Assembly (NCBI GenBank): GCA_049516395.1 | Contig: JBEKTD010000004.1 | Location: forward strand, 1-64,000 | DNA length: 64,000 nt | DNA from: Fen-1362 sp049516395 | GTDB taxonomy: Bacteria; Planctomycetota; Phycisphaerae; Sedimentisphaerales; Anaerobacaceae | Reading direction: 5' to 3' | Part shown: one piece after another, positions 1-8,351 of the stretch | Layout of the letters: each line of letters opens with the position of its first letter | Position numbering within the stretch: position 1 is the stretch's first letter | Made by a program: the position numbers and the translations under genes | The notes under the pieces: generated by a model | What the model was told of the DNA's origin: nothing | The model's input: the letters and a program-made list of their open reading frames with translations, nothing else | Databases searched by the model: none

Positions 1-1
1 T

Positions 2-598
2 TACACATGGGGCAGCGTTGCCGCGGGCAGCTATAGTTTAACCGCCAAGGCGACCGACAATGACGGCGCTGCAACAACTTCAAGTACAGTCAATATCACG
101 GTGAAAAGTGGTGCGAATTTGAGAGCCCAGTACAAAGTCGGGGACGCCACCAATCCCATCCAGAACATAAAGCCCTACATAAAGGTATTCAACGACGGTG
201 CTACTACTATTGCTTTGACGGATATAACCGTCAGGTACTGGTTTACCTCTGAAGCAACAGGCAGCGACGTGTTTACCTGCGACTATGCAGATTCTGGGAC
301 GGGGGCCATCACAGGCGCATTTGCTGGTACGGGCACCCACCGCTATATGCAGGTAGGATTCACCTCCAGCGCTAATGTTCCGACATGGCCAACGTGTGGT
401 GGTACCGGCGTAGCTAATACGCTGCCGGCGAGCGCTAACACCGGTGAGGTTCAGACCAGGATTAACGATAGCTCGTGGAGTTGGTACACCCAGACCAACG
501 ATTACTCCTTTGATGCGACGAAGACCTCCTATGCTGACTGGACCAAGGTTACGGTATATTACAAGGGTGCCCTGGTGTGGGGGACTGAGCCGCCATAA
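2..598 (+). CDS. C-terminal part of a secreted CBM3 (cellulose-binding) protein, 5' partial
   Basis: The reading frame is open from base 2, so the gene begins outside the window and only about 198 codons are seen. The first 35 residues (TWGSVAAGSYSLTAKATDND and following) look like the end of an Ig-like/PKD-type surface domain. From about residue 36 to the end is a carbohydrate-binding module of family 3: LRAQYKVGDATNPIQNIKPY at the start, then a TLxYYFT-like strand (DITVRYWFTSEA), the CDYA motif, GEVQTRIND, and the typical ending QTNDYSFD...TSYADW.KVTVY.KGALVWGTEPP. CBM3 modules bind crystalline cellulose and usually sit on secreted glycoside hydrolases or scaffold proteins; the catalytic part, if any, is upstream and unseen. 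The stop at 596-598 is followed within 70 bp by a pilus/type II secretion-like operon on the same strand. An extracellular role is inferred. Confidence 0.88.
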   Translation, partial: YTWGSVAAGSYSLTAKATDNDGAATTSSTVNITVKSGANLRAQYKVGDATNPIQNIKPYIKVFNDGATTIALTDITVRYWFTSEATGSDVFTCDYADSGTGAITGAFAGTGTHRYMQVGFTSSANVPTWPTCGGTGVANTLPASANTGEVQTRINDSSWSWYTQTNDYSFDATKTSYADWTKVTVYYKGALVWGTEPP

Positions 599-667
599 AC
601 GGCAAATATTACGTCTGATACCAAAACTATTAGTGGTTCAGGATTACGACCTTAAAAAGTAGCTGAT

Positions 668-1075
668 ATGAAAAAACACAGGAAAAATAACGGAGTGGTA
701 TTTCTGATGGTTATTTTCGCGATTGCGCTGCTTACGACAATCACGGTCGGAATCCTGATTATGTCCACAGAGGAATTGCTATTGATGGACAACCAGTTAT
801 ACGCTGCACAGGCAATGTGCACCGCTGAGGCAGGGCTCAATGACGCGTTTGCGCAGATAAGGTCAAACTCAAGCTGGACAACCGGCTTTACCAATAAGTC
901 GTTGTCCAACGGCGGCAGTTATACCGTAACGGTAACGGGGACTTTGCCGACTCTAATAATTACCTCCACCGGCACCTCGCCGCAGGGATATATAGCCAAA
1001 ATGGTGGCTAACGTAACAATTAACACGGTTTCACCATACAAAGTCAGAATCAATCAGTTGAGGGTCAACCAATGA
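668..1075 (+). CDS. PilX/GspK-like type IV pilus minor pilin-type protein
   Basis: A 135-residue protein with a basic N-terminus (KKHRKNNG) followed by one hydrophobic segment (VVFLMVIFAIALLTTITVGI, about residues 10-30). It continues ILIMSTEELLLMDNQLYAAQA, which matches the PilX N-terminal pattern of non-canonical pilins (G-V-x-F/L...LxxxS...A..A..AEAG). AEAGLNDA at about 52-59 is typical of PilX/GspK-like proteins. The remainder is a short Thr/Ser-rich globular region. Its stop codon overlaps the start of the PilM-like gene (ATGA at 1072-1075), so the two are almost certainly co-transcribed and translationally coupled. The N-terminus does not show a clean type III signal-peptide Glu+5, as in GspK-type proteins. 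The role as a pseudopilin component is inferred from the N-terminus and operon context. Confidence 0.75.
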   Translation: MKKHRKNNGVVFLMVIFAIALLTTITVGILIMSTEELLLMDNQLYAAQAMCTAEAGLNDAFAQIRSNSSWTTGFTNKSLSNGGSYTVTVTGTLPTLIITSTGTSPQGYIAKMVANVTINTVSPYKVRINQLRVNQ

Positions 1076-2607
1076 GGTTTGTCGAAAAAACAGTGGCAGG
1101 GATAGATATCTCGCAGGAACACATCAGTATCGTTTTGCTCAAAAACGGCAAGAACGGCCCGAAGCTCGTCAAGTCGGTTGTTGCGCCGATGCCGGCGGGG
1201 GCGGTCAAGGACGGGGGCATTGTCGATGCCGCGCTGCTTCAGCGGACATTGCGAGAGATGAAGTTTCGCAACAGGATATGGACAAACCGTGCGGCCGTTT
1301 CGCTTTTTGCCAAACCTGTTGTTACGCAGATTATAGAAATGCCAAAACAGATGCCGCCCAATCTCACCCAGTTTATTAGTGGGGAAATGAAGCACTGCGC
1401 TGCTATGCCCAGCGGAGATATCGTGCTTGATTACTGCCCAGTCGGTTCAAACAAGCGTTCGGCGGATAAAAAGGTCTTGGCGGCTGCCGCTGAGACGGGA
1501 AAAGTTACCGAGCTTGTTCGAATTTTAGGTCGTGCCGGTTTTACAACAGAGCTGGTTGAGCCGGCGATAGTGTCTTATTTGCGGGCCATCAGTGACAAAA
1601 AAATAACCGGCAGGTCTGGTTGTAATGTGCTTGTTGCTATTTTCAGAGATAGCATCCTGACACTGTGTGTTTTAAGAAATGGAGCCATTGATTTCATACG
1701 GACAAAGGAAGTCAGACAGAAATCAACTCCCGGTGATTTGTGCGGCTGGCTGGCTGATGAGCTTGCCGAGATTCAAAAATTTTACAGTGTTGAGGTTATG
1801 GACAATACGGGTAAATGGGAAATAGTTGTGTTTGCCGATATTGCCCAGTTGCCGCAGGATGCAGAAGCGATTCTGAAATCCAGGGTTCAGACCAGCTCGC
1901 TGCTGGTCAGGACTTCAAAAGACGCGTATTTGGATACTATTGTTGGTGGTCAAACAACAGGCGATAAAAACAAGCAGTCCTCGCCGGTGGCTGTAGGTCT
2001 TGCGATGAATCTTTTGGTGGAGCAGCGAGAGGACGCGCGATTGAACCTGATGCCGCCTCAGATAATGCAGATTAGGGAGGCCAAGAAGGACGTACTGATT
2101 GTCGCCATCGTGGTTACGATGCTGCTGTTACTTATGGTGCTGGCTGTCGCCGCGCCTGCGTATATGATTAAGAAGGTATCAGGCAATATTGCCGGAAAGA
2201 CGGCGCGCGTATCGGTACACAACATGGACAAAATGTTTGAGAAAAATCGGCGTCTCGACGCGAAGTTGCAGGCCTTGTCGGATCGACTCGACACCATCGC
2301 TAAAATATCGGCGTCGAATAAAGACGTAAACTGGGTGCAGTTGTTCACAAACATACGCAGGGCCACACCCGCCTCGGTTCGCATCGTCAGTTTGTCCTGT
2401 CCCGACGGCCAGAGGATACAGATTGAAGGACTGGCGTTGTCGAACGATGCCGTCAATTCGTTCGTCAGCTTGCTTGAGAAATCGCCCGATATCTCGACGG
2501 TAACGCTGCTTGAGTCCAGTAAACAGGAGGGGCAAAAGGGATTTATAAACTATCAGATTAATTGCAAGCTGGGCGTTAAGAAAGGCAAAGAAGATGATGT
2601 CAGTTGA
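1072..2607 (+). CDS. PilM-PilN fusion protein of a type IV pilus / type II secretion-like system
   Basis: A 511-residue protein. Residues 1-320 have the PilM actin-like ATPase pattern: VAGIDISQEHISIVLL at the N-terminus, then VSLFAKPVVTQIIEMPKQMP and AAAETGKVTELVRILGRAGF. From about 323 the chain switches to a PilN/GspL-C type module: LNLMPPQI (the PilN INLLP-like box), a membrane segment at about 339-365 (VLIVAIVVTMLLLLMVLAVA), then a coiled-coil-like stretch and a small alpha/beta domain (ASVRIVSLSCPDGQRIQIEG). In most bacteria PilM (cytoplasmic) and PilN (inner membrane) are separate proteins that bind each other; here they are one chain. The next gene, PilO-like, starts 14 bp before this stop. 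It should form the inner-membrane alignment platform that links the cytoplasmic ATPases to the secretin. Confidence 0.85.
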   Translation: MRFVEKTVAGIDISQEHISIVLLKNGKNGPKLVKSVVAPMPAGAVKDGGIVDAALLQRTLREMKFRNRIWTNRAAVSLFAKPVVTQIIEMPKQMPPNLTQFISGEMKHCAAMPSGDIVLDYCPVGSNKRSADKKVLAAAAETGKVTELVRILGRAGFTTELVEPAIVSYLRAISDKKITGRSGCNVLVAIFRDSILTLCVLRNGAIDFIRTKEVRQKSTPGDLCGWLADELAEIQKFYSVEVMDNTGKWEIVVFADIAQLPQDAEAILKSRVQTSSLLVRTSKDAYLDTIVGGQTTGDKNKQSSPVAVGLAMNLLVEQREDARLNLMPPQIMQIREAKKDVLIVAIVVTMLLLLMVLAVAAPAYMIKKVSGNIAGKTARVSVHNMDKMFEKNRRLDAKLQALSDRLDTIAKISASNKDVNWVQLFTNIRRATPASVRIVSLSCPDGQRIQIEGLALSNDAVNSFVSLLEKSPDISTVTLLESSKQEGQKGFINYQINCKLGVKKGKEDDVS

Positions 2608-3184
2608 AAAATTTATCCAGATTGAGCGCTCACGCAGACGCGTTCTACTGATAGCGCTGGCGGCGATTGTGGTATTCGGGCTTTACCGGTGGATACTGGC
2701 GCCGCATGCCAACCAGCTTATGGCCGCGCAAAAATACAATTTCTCGCTTGATGTGGCTATACACAAGGCCGATTTGATGCGCACGGATATGGAAAATAAG
2801 AAGACCAAAATCGCAGAACTGACTAAGGAATCCGACCGGTTGCGGAATCAGTTATTTACGCAAAATGAAGCGCGTCGTTTTTTCGCGTCTTTGCCGTCCG
2901 TTGCAGCCCAGTCCGGCTGTGCTGTTCTGTCTGTAAGCGCAGTATCAGATGCGCAGCGGAATACGCAGAATGACACTCCCGCCATAGCCCCGAAAAAGGC
3001 AATGGTTACCATTGTAGGCGGATACAACGGCATAACCAAATTTATTGGTGTGTTACAGAACTACGAACGCAAGGTATGGATAGAGTCCGTGAGAATAGAT
3101 GCCGGCGGCGCCGGAAAACTGAAATGTCAGGTGCTCCTGACGGTTTATTGCATTGAACGTGTGGAGAATTCTTTATATGAATAA
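2594..3184 (+). CDS. PilO-like inner-membrane alignment protein
   Basis: A 196-residue bitopic protein. After a short basic N-terminus (EKFIQIERSRRR) there is one membrane helix (VLLIALAAIVVFGLYRWILA, about residues 18-37), then a coiled-coil region rich in Lys/Glu (about 45-95) and a small globular domain ending in VLLTVYCIERVENSLYE. This order (TM, coiled coil, ferredoxin-like domain) is that of PilO/GspM. The start overlaps the PilM-PilN gene by 14 bp. The end overlaps the secretin gene by 8 bp, which fits the conserved pilM-N-O-Q order. It is expected to pair with the PilN half of the preceding protein in the periplasm. Sequence similarity in this family is low, so identification leans on topology and gene order. 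Confidence 0.75.
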   Translation: MMSVEKFIQIERSRRRVLLIALAAIVVFGLYRWILAPHANQLMAAQKYNFSLDVAIHKADLMRTDMENKKTKIAELTKESDRLRNQLFTQNEARRFFASLPSVAAQSGCAVLSVSAVSDAQRNTQNDTPAIAPKKAMVTIVGGYNGITKFIGVLQNYERKVWIESVRIDAGGAGKLKCQVLLTVYCIERVENSLYE

Positions 3185-4487
3185 GCTTATGACAAAAATA
3201 ACAGTATGTGCCTTTCTTGTCCTGGCAGCGAGTATTTGTAACAGCGCGGATTCGACCCCTTCGACTGGTTCGACAAGCTCACCACAGGCAAGCTCAGAGC
3301 AGGTCGGCCAGACGCAGCCCGAAAAGGCCATAGTTGCGCTCGTTAATGATAAAAAAGCCGAAGTTGTTGCGGCGGACGTCGGTCGCGACGACCCGTTTGG
3401 AGGCGGCTTCGGCGATGCTGCTTCTGAACCGCAGAAAAGCATGGATTCTGTGGATGCCAAGCTGCCGTTGGTTGTTCGCACGGTCAGTTTGAAGTTTCTT
3501 AACGCGGCTAATCTGAAAACCGCGATAGATAAGATGTTAACGACGCACGGCAGTATGAGCGTCAATGAAAACACCAACTCGCTGATTGTTTGTGACACAG
3601 AAGAGAATGTACAGAAAATTATTGTCGAGATACAGAAGGCGGACCAGACGCCAAAGCAGATAATGATTGAGGTTGTTATTATTGACGTTCAGCTTCAAAA
3701 CGATACCCAAATCGGTGTTGACTGGGATTTTTTGAGCACCGGTAACAAGGGCTTAAGTTATCGCCAGGATATGGTTTATCCGAACCGTTTTGGTATTGTG
3801 CCGCCGACGGCTACCAATATCGATTCTGCTACTGCCTATCAGGGTATCGGGCTGGGCAGCGAGGTGGCACTTGTCACCGACAACATTCGCAATGTTCTTC
3901 ATTTGCTGCAGGAAAAGACAAATGTGGACATCCTCGCCAGTCCTCGCGTGATGGTCGTCAGCGGCCAAAAAGCCAGCATCAAGACCGTTGAGGAAATACC
4001 TTATCAGGAAATTACGCAATCAAGCTCCGGCGGCGGCGGCACCAACGCGATAACCTCGACGGAATTTAAAGACGTCGGTGTTACTATGGAGGTCAAGGCG
4101 ACCGTAACTGATGAAGGCAAAATTTTATTGATAGTCAGTCCGAGTCAAAGCGTGACCACAGGAACATCAATCGGAGGGGTTCCGGTTATAGATAAACGCG
4201 AGGCCACTACGACATTGCTTATGGATGACGGCCAGGTGGTCGTGATGGGCGGATTGAGAAGCCAGAATACGCAAATTACAAAGGATCAGGTGCCTTTGCT
4301 TGGCGATTTGCCGCTCATTGGTTTTATATTTTCGAATAACCACAAGGTGGTCCAGAACACTGAGTTGCTTGTGCTTTTATCGCCGCATATTAATGAAAAT
4401 GAACCAGTGCCGGCGGAGGCAATGAAAAGATTTAACGAGATAAAAAACAGGCCTGTATTATCGCTGCCTGCTGAGCCAAATTTGTGA
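3177..4487 (+). CDS. Secretin (GspD/PilQ family)
   Basis: I chose the ATG at 3177, giving 436 residues, because GGAGAA lies just upstream and a signal peptide follows at once (ITVCAFLVLAASICNS). The mature N-terminus is a low-complexity Ser/Thr/Gln linker (about residues 24-45), then a secretin N-domain (VRTVSLKFLNAANLKTAIDK...LIVCDTEENVQKIIVEI) with the IMIEVVIIDVQL motif. The C-terminal secretin core includes NVDILASPRVMVVSGQKASI, a Gly-rich gate region (SSSGGGGTNA), and VVVMGGLRSQN...VPLLGDLPLIGFIFS. It should form the outer-membrane channel of the pilus or type II-like machine encoded just upstream. It is short for a secretin (PilQ and GspD are usually 600-700 residues), having a single N-domain. 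Only part of the system is here: no ATPase, polytopic membrane protein or prepilin peptidase is visible. Confidence 0.9.
   Translation: MNKLMTKITVCAFLVLAASICNSADSTPSTGSTSSPQASSEQVGQTQPEKAIVALVNDKKAEVVAADVGRDDPFGGGFGDAASEPQKSMDSVDAKLPLVVRTVSLKFLNAANLKTAIDKMLTTHGSMSVNENTNSLIVCDTEENVQKIIVEIQKADQTPKQIMIEVVIIDVQLQNDTQIGVDWDFLSTGNKGLSYRQDMVYPNRFGIVPPTATNIDSATAYQGIGLGSEVALVTDNIRNVLHLLQEKTNVDILASPRVMVVSGQKASIKTVEEIPYQEITQSSSGGGGTNAITSTEFKDVGVTMEVKATVTDEGKILLIVSPSQSVTTGTSIGGVPVIDKREATTTLLMDDGQVVVMGGLRSQNTQITKDQVPLLGDLPLIGFIFSNNHKVVQNTELLVLLSPHINENEPVPAEAMKRFNEIKNRPVLSLPAEPNL
3250..3298 (+). repeat. REP-like short repeat inserted in the secretin coding region
   Basis: The string CTTCGACTGGTTCGACAAGC followed by TCACCACAGGC lies inside the secretin gene, encoding the Ser/Thr/Pro-rich linker after the signal peptide. 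Its reverse complement reads GTGGTGAGCTTGTCGAACC, a string I associate from memory with intergenic repeats in many unrelated environmental genomes. Here it stays in frame (residues STPSTGSTSSPQASSEQ) and falls in a region that should tolerate insertion. That it is a mobile repeat is inference. Confidence 0.5.
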
Positions 4488-4624
4488 TAGCCGGGTAGTA
4501 TATCGGAATTGGCTGCATAACTTTTGCTAATCCTGATAACGTTTTGGGTCGATAAAATATAGGAAATGGATTAAGTAAATGGTGGGAACCATAAATCCCT
4601 AAGGGATGAAAAGGAGAAATAGCA
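4488..4624 (+). promoter_or_regulatory. Intergenic leader of the response-regulator gene
   Basis: This is 137 bp between the secretin stop and the next start. A small perfect inverted repeat ATCCC-TAA-GGGAT (about 4597-4609) is directly followed by the strong ribosome-binding site AAGGAG at 4611-4616, so the hairpin could mask it. No convincing promoter was seen. Confidence 0.3.
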
Positions 4625-5047
4625 ATGTTTGGGTTATTTAAATCGGGCAAAAAATCGGGTAAACCGAAGATACTTATCGTGGATGATGAGCCGGATTATG
4701 TAGCTACAATCCAGCAGCACCTTGAATGGAGCAACTACCAGACGGCAGTAGCCGTCAACGGTCAGGAAGTGCTGGAGAAAGCGGCAAGTGAGAAGCCGGA
4801 CCTTATTCTGCTTGATACAAACATGCCCATTATGAACGGCCACGAAACGCTTGAGCATTTGAATAAGGACCCTCAGTTGAAAAACATACCGGTTATTATG
4901 GTGACTGCCGCCTGCGAAATGGACGATATTGCCACCGCTTCATCTTTCGGCGTTGTTGATTACATTGCCAAGCCGTTTGATTTTACTGAACTCAAAGAGA
5001 AGATTGCCAACGCACTTGCGGGCAAAAAAGAGCTTAGCGGTGTATAA
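4625..5047 (+). CDS. CheY-like single-domain response regulator
   Basis: A 140-residue receiver domain. The acidic pair is in KILIVDDEPDYV (about residues 16-27), the phosphoacceptor Asp in LILLDTNMPIMNG (about 60-72), the conserved Thr/Ser in PVIMVTAA, and the switch Lys in VVDYIAKPFDF. There is no output domain, so it signals through a protein partner. The N-terminus carries a short basic extension (FGLFKSGKKSGK) seen in several CheY-like proteins tied to pili or polar systems. AAGGAG sits 8 bp before the ATG. The convergent gene downstream encodes a receiver-containing histidine kinase, a plausible phosphorelay partner, though this is inferred from position only. Confidence 0.92.
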   Translation: MFGLFKSGKKSGKPKILIVDDEPDYVATIQQHLEWSNYQTAVAVNGQEVLEKAASEKPDLILLDTNMPIMNGHETLEHLNKDPQLKNIPVIMVTAACEMDDIATASSFGVVDYIAKPFDFTELKEKIANALAGKKELSGV

Positions 5048-5070
5048 TGGCTATTTTAAAATCACAATTT

Positions 5071-6972
5071 TTAGTTTTGTGTCTGCTGCAGTTGCTGAGC
5101 GGGTTCGGATTCACAAGCGGATGCTTTGATAGGCAGTAGGAAATGCATAGTTGTTCCTTTGCCGAATTCTGATTCCACCCAAATCCTCCCGCCGTGCTTT
5201 TCGACGATATCTTTTGATATAGCCAGGCCCAGACCAGTTCCTCCCGTTTTGCGATTGCCGCTGCCGAGTTGTTGAAATTGCTGGAACAGCTTGGGGATGT
5301 CTTCCTGTTTCATTCCGCAGCCGGTGTCGATGACTGAAACGCGAATAGAGTTTTCAATCCTGCGACTTGCGATGGCAATACTGCCTTTATCGGTAAATTT
5401 CATTGCGTTGCTTACCAGGTTGGTGAGCACCTGAATCATCTTGTCGCTGTCGAAAATCACCTTGGGCAGGTTGTTATCGACTGCCAGCCGCAGCTCAATA
5501 CCTTTCTTCTTTACGGCGCCTCCCATCGTGTTGTAAACATTTTCGATAACGCTGTTGATATTATTGTCCTGCATATTGAATTTAGCCCTGCCGGACTGGA
5601 GTTTCTGGAAGTCCAGGACGTCGTTGATGAGCCGGGCGAGGCGGTCTATATTACGCTGGGCAATCTCTAATATCTCTCGCTGTTTGCTTTTGATTCGTCC
5701 TGCTGCCCCATCCATAATCAGGGCGATATCTTCTTTTATTATGGTCAGCGGCGTCCGCAGCTCATGAGACACGGTCGAAATAAACTGCGATTTCAGGTCC
5801 ATCGCCTCTTTGATTTTTCTGTCTGCTTCTTTGCGTTCGGTGATATCACGGATAACGCCGATGGAGCCGGTTATATGGCCGTCAGGGTCTTTCAAAACGC
5901 TCAGTGATACGTCAACTTCGATTACCTCTCCGTTCTTTTTGAGCATCTGTGTCTCAAGATGATGCTGTATTCCTTTTTGTCTTATCTCGTGCGTTCTGAT
6001 TTTATCCCATGCGTCCTCCGGATAAAGCGACCGGACAGGCTTGAGATACAGGTCGTCTTTGGTCATTCCGAGCAGTTGCTCTGTGAACTTGTTCCAGGAA
6101 ATGAGCCGTTCCTGGTCATCCGCCATCATAATCGCTACAGCGGAGTTCTCGAATATGGTTCGATATCTCTCTTCGGCGATTTGCAGCGCGCGTTCGGCCT
6201 GCCTGCGCTCTGTTACATCCTCGTAGATTCCAAGCACTCCAACGACGTTTCCTTCCGAATCGTGAAGTGGAACCTTGTTGGCGTCAAGCCACGCCTGTTT
6301 GCCGTCGGCCTGAAGCTGAGGTTCCGAGATATGGTATTTGCCAGTGTTGTTCTCTATTACCTCTCTGTCGCATTTGTTGTAAAATTCCGTGTCCTCTTTT
6401 CGCCAGGGCATATCGGCATTGGTTTTGCCCACAACATCCTGTGGTGAGGCCAGCCCAGCGTGTTTTGCGAAGACCGCGTTACAACCCAGATAAGCCAGGT
6501 TGCGGTCTTTCCAGAAAATCGCTTGTGGAATGCTGTTCGTCACAAGCTGAAGCATTTGCTGTGATTCGTAAAGTTTTTCTGCGACCTTTTTACGTTCGAT
6601 TGCGTAGAGAGCGGTTCTCACTAGCGAGGTTTCCATCGCCGGGCCTTTGACGAGATAATCTGAGGCGCCGTTTTTTATTGCCTCAAGCCCTGTTTCTTCG
6701 TTCTCAAGCCCGGTGAGCACGACAATAGGGATATTGGCGTTGGTTTTGCTGGCACTTTTGACTGTTTCTATGCCGTTGCTGTCCGGGAGCCCCAGGTCCA
6801 GAAGCAAAACGTCGTATTGTTTGGTTTTAAGCAGATTCAGCCCATCGGCCAAGCAGGAGGCGGATTCCACGACGAATTTGGTGGACTTGGTGTTTTTGGC
6901 CAAAACGCGCTTGACTAATAGAACGTCGATTTCATCGTCATCTATTTGTAAAACCCTTATCTCGCCGTTCAT
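5071..6972 (-). CDS. Hybrid sensor histidine kinase: receiver, PAS, PAS, HisKA, HATPase
   Basis: A 633-residue protein when started at the ATG at 6972 (NGEIRVLQIDDDEIDVLLVK). A longer frame continues to 7053, but that stretch is repeat-derived sequence and unlikely to be coding. Order: N-terminal receiver (about 1-120; DDD near the start, LLLDLGLPDSNG phosphoacceptor, VVLTG), PAS 1 (about 140-260), PAS 2 (about 275-390, RTIFENSAVAIMMADDQERL), HisKA with STVSHELRTPL (His near 400), HATPase with the N box NLVSNAMKFTDKG, G1 DTGCGMKQED and G2 GTGLGLAISKDIV. There is no membrane segment, so it is cytoplasmic. An N-terminal receiver means it is probably itself controlled by another kinase, and PAS sensing is likely. 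The gene converges on the CheY-like gene with 23 bp between stops. Confidence 0.92.
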   Translation of the reverse strand: MNGEIRVLQIDDDEIDVLLVKRVLAKNTKSTKFVVESASCLADGLNLLKTKQYDVLLLDLGLPDSNGIETVKSASKTNANIPIVVLTGLENEETGLEAIKNGASDYLVKGPAMETSLVRTALYAIERKKVAEKLYESQQMLQLVTNSIPQAIFWKDRNLAYLGCNAVFAKHAGLASPQDVVGKTNADMPWRKEDTEFYNKCDREVIENNTGKYHISEPQLQADGKQAWLDANKVPLHDSEGNVVGVLGIYEDVTERRQAERALQIAEERYRTIFENSAVAIMMADDQERLISWNKFTEQLLGMTKDDLYLKPVRSLYPEDAWDKIRTHEIRQKGIQHHLETQMLKKNGEVIEVDVSLSVLKDPDGHITGSIGVIRDITERKEADRKIKEAMDLKSQFISTVSHELRTPLTIIKEDIALIMDGAAGRIKSKQREILEIAQRNIDRLARLINDVLDFQKLQSGRAKFNMQDNNINSVIENVYNTMGGAVKKKGIELRLAVDNNLPKVIFDSDKMIQVLTNLVSNAMKFTDKGSIAIASRRIENSIRVSVIDTGCGMKQEDIPKLFQQFQQLGSGNRKTGGTGLGLAISKDIVEKHGGRIWVESEFGKGTTMHFLLPIKASACESEPAQQLQQTQN

Positions 6973-7042
6973 AGCTTCACCACAGAAATCGCAGAGGTTA
7001 TTTTCTTTTTCTCCGCGGCCTCTGCGAACTCCGCGGTGAATA
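6973..7042. repeat. CTCTGCG/CCGCGG-type intergenic repeat
   Basis: The sequence contains alternating strings of the kind CCTCTGCGAACTCCGCGGTG and, inverted about 30 bp away, CACCACAGAAATCGCAGAGG. The two ends (CACCACAG... and ...CCGCGGTGAA) form an imperfect inverted pair. It matches the style of short intergenic repeats I have seen in unrelated bacteria. It directly abuts the kinase start and creates a spurious upstream extension of that frame. Confidence 0.5.
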
Positions 7043-7133
7043 CAGGTGTGCAAGTCCCATAACTAATGCGTTTTGTTTATAGTACATTTGCCTTGCTGGT
7101 GGAATTATCGGCAAATTAAACGCGTGATTTCAG

Positions 7134-7166
7134 AAGAAAAAGGCGTTTTAGCGAATGAAAAAACGC
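7134..7166 (-). terminator. Intrinsic terminator after carA
   Basis: The inverted repeat GCGTTTT (7143-7149) / AAAACGC (7160-7166), read on the minus strand, is followed by CTTTTTCTT. It lies about 50 bp beyond the carA stop, the right place to end the carA-carB transcription unit or to separate it from the divergent neighbour. Confidence 0.55.
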
Positions 7167-7215
7167 ACTATGGGCCGATAATAACCTGCTAATTCGTGGT
7201 TTGGAATACAGGGGG

Positions 7216-8349
7216 TTATTTGGATTTTGCCTTTTTGCGTTGCGACATCAGGTCGGTGAATGTTCGGAAAAGGTATTGTGAGTCGTGCGGGCCAGGTGAG
7301 GCCTCGGGGTGGTACTGCACGCAGAAGACCGACAGGCGTTTGCAGCGGAATCCTTCGAGGGTGTTGTCATTCAGGTTGATGTGTGTCAGCTTAACGCCTT
7401 TATCTTTTAACGAGTTGATATCGACGCAAAAGCCGTGGTTCTGTGAGGTGATTTCAACCTGTTTGGTTTCGAGATTTTTAACGGGATGATTTGCGCCTCT
7501 GTGCCCAAATTTAAGTTTGTATGTTTTTCCGCCCAGCGCAAGGCCGAGTATCTGATGACCTAAGCATATTCCGAAGATTGGAACTTTGCCTAAAAGTTGT
7601 CGTGTGCTTTCGACTGCGTAAGTTACCGCTGCCGGGTCACCGGGGCCGTTGCTCAGAAACACGCCGTCCGGCTTTCTTGCCAAAACGTCCTTTGCGGTTG
7701 TAAACGCGGGTACTACCTGGACATCGCAGCCGTGGCTGATAAGCAATCGAAGTATGTTCTGCTTCATACCGAAATCGTATGCGACCACTTTGTATTTCAG
7801 TTTTGGTTTGTCGGTCGATGACTTCAAGACATCGACTACGGGTTTGTTCCATTTATAGGGTTTCTTCGATGTTACATCTTTTACTATGTCTCTGCCTACA
7901 AGCCCCGGATATTCGCTGAGAGTTTTCATCAGAGACGATATTTTGAGTTCCGTTGAAGAGATAATGCCTCGCAGCGCGCCTTGTGTACGGATGTGTTTGA
8001 CGAGTTTTCTGGTGTCGATACCCGCCAGTCCCACGACGTTATTGGTCTTGAGATATTCGCTTAACGACTGCTCGTTTCTCCAGTTACTCGGGTATTCGCA
8101 ATTTTCTTTGACAATAAAGCCGGCGGCGTAAACCTTTTTGGATTCTACGTCGAGTGCGTTGGTTCCGTAGTTGCCGATAAGCGGATACGTCATGGTAATT
8201 ATCTGCTCGTAATATGACGGGTCGGTCGTGATTTCCTGATAGCCGGTCATACTGGTATTGAAGACAACCTCGCCGCATTTCTGTCCTTTTGCGCCGAAGG
8301 ATGTGCCTTCAAATACAGTCCCGTCTTCAAGTAATAATACCGCCTTCAT
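7216..8349 (-). CDS. carA: Carbamoyl-phosphate synthase small (glutaminase) chain
   Basis: A 377-residue protein at the usual length for CarA. The N-terminal domain is typical (LLLEDGTVFEGTSFGAKG, GEVVFNTSMTGYQEITTDPS, AGIDTRKLVKHIRT). The C-terminal class I glutamine amidotransferase has the nucleophile Cys in GICLGHQILGLALGG, preceded by SNGPGDP, and the His-Glu of the triad in QYHPEASPGPHDS. It hydrolyses glutamine and passes ammonia to the large chain for carbamoyl phosphate, used in pyrimidine and arginine synthesis. It lies 3' of the gene at 8352-11591 with 2 bp between them. The order on the transcribed strand is large chain first, small chain second, the reverse of E. coli carAB. Confidence 0.97.
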   Translation of the reverse strand: MKAVLLLEDGTVFEGTSFGAKGQKCGEVVFNTSMTGYQEITTDPSYYEQIITMTYPLIGNYGTNALDVESKKVYAAGFIVKENCEYPSNWRNEQSLSEYLKTNNVVGLAGIDTRKLVKHIRTQGALRGIISSTELKISSLMKTLSEYPGLVGRDIVKDVTSKKPYKWNKPVVDVLKSSTDKPKLKYKVVAYDFGMKQNILRLLISHGCDVQVVPAFTTAKDVLARKPDGVFLSNGPGDPAAVTYAVESTRQLLGKVPIFGICLGHQILGLALGGKTYKLKFGHRGANHPVKNLETKQVEITSQNHGFCVDINSLKDKGVKLTHINLNDNTLEGFRCKRLSVFCVQYHPEASPGPHDSQYLFRTFTDLMSQRKKAKSK

Positions 8350-8351
8350 CT

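Noticed and set aside
5959..6447. Plus-strand open frame of 162 codons inside the kinase gene
   Set aside because: It lies fully opposite a gene with complete domain structure and shows no recognisable protein features.
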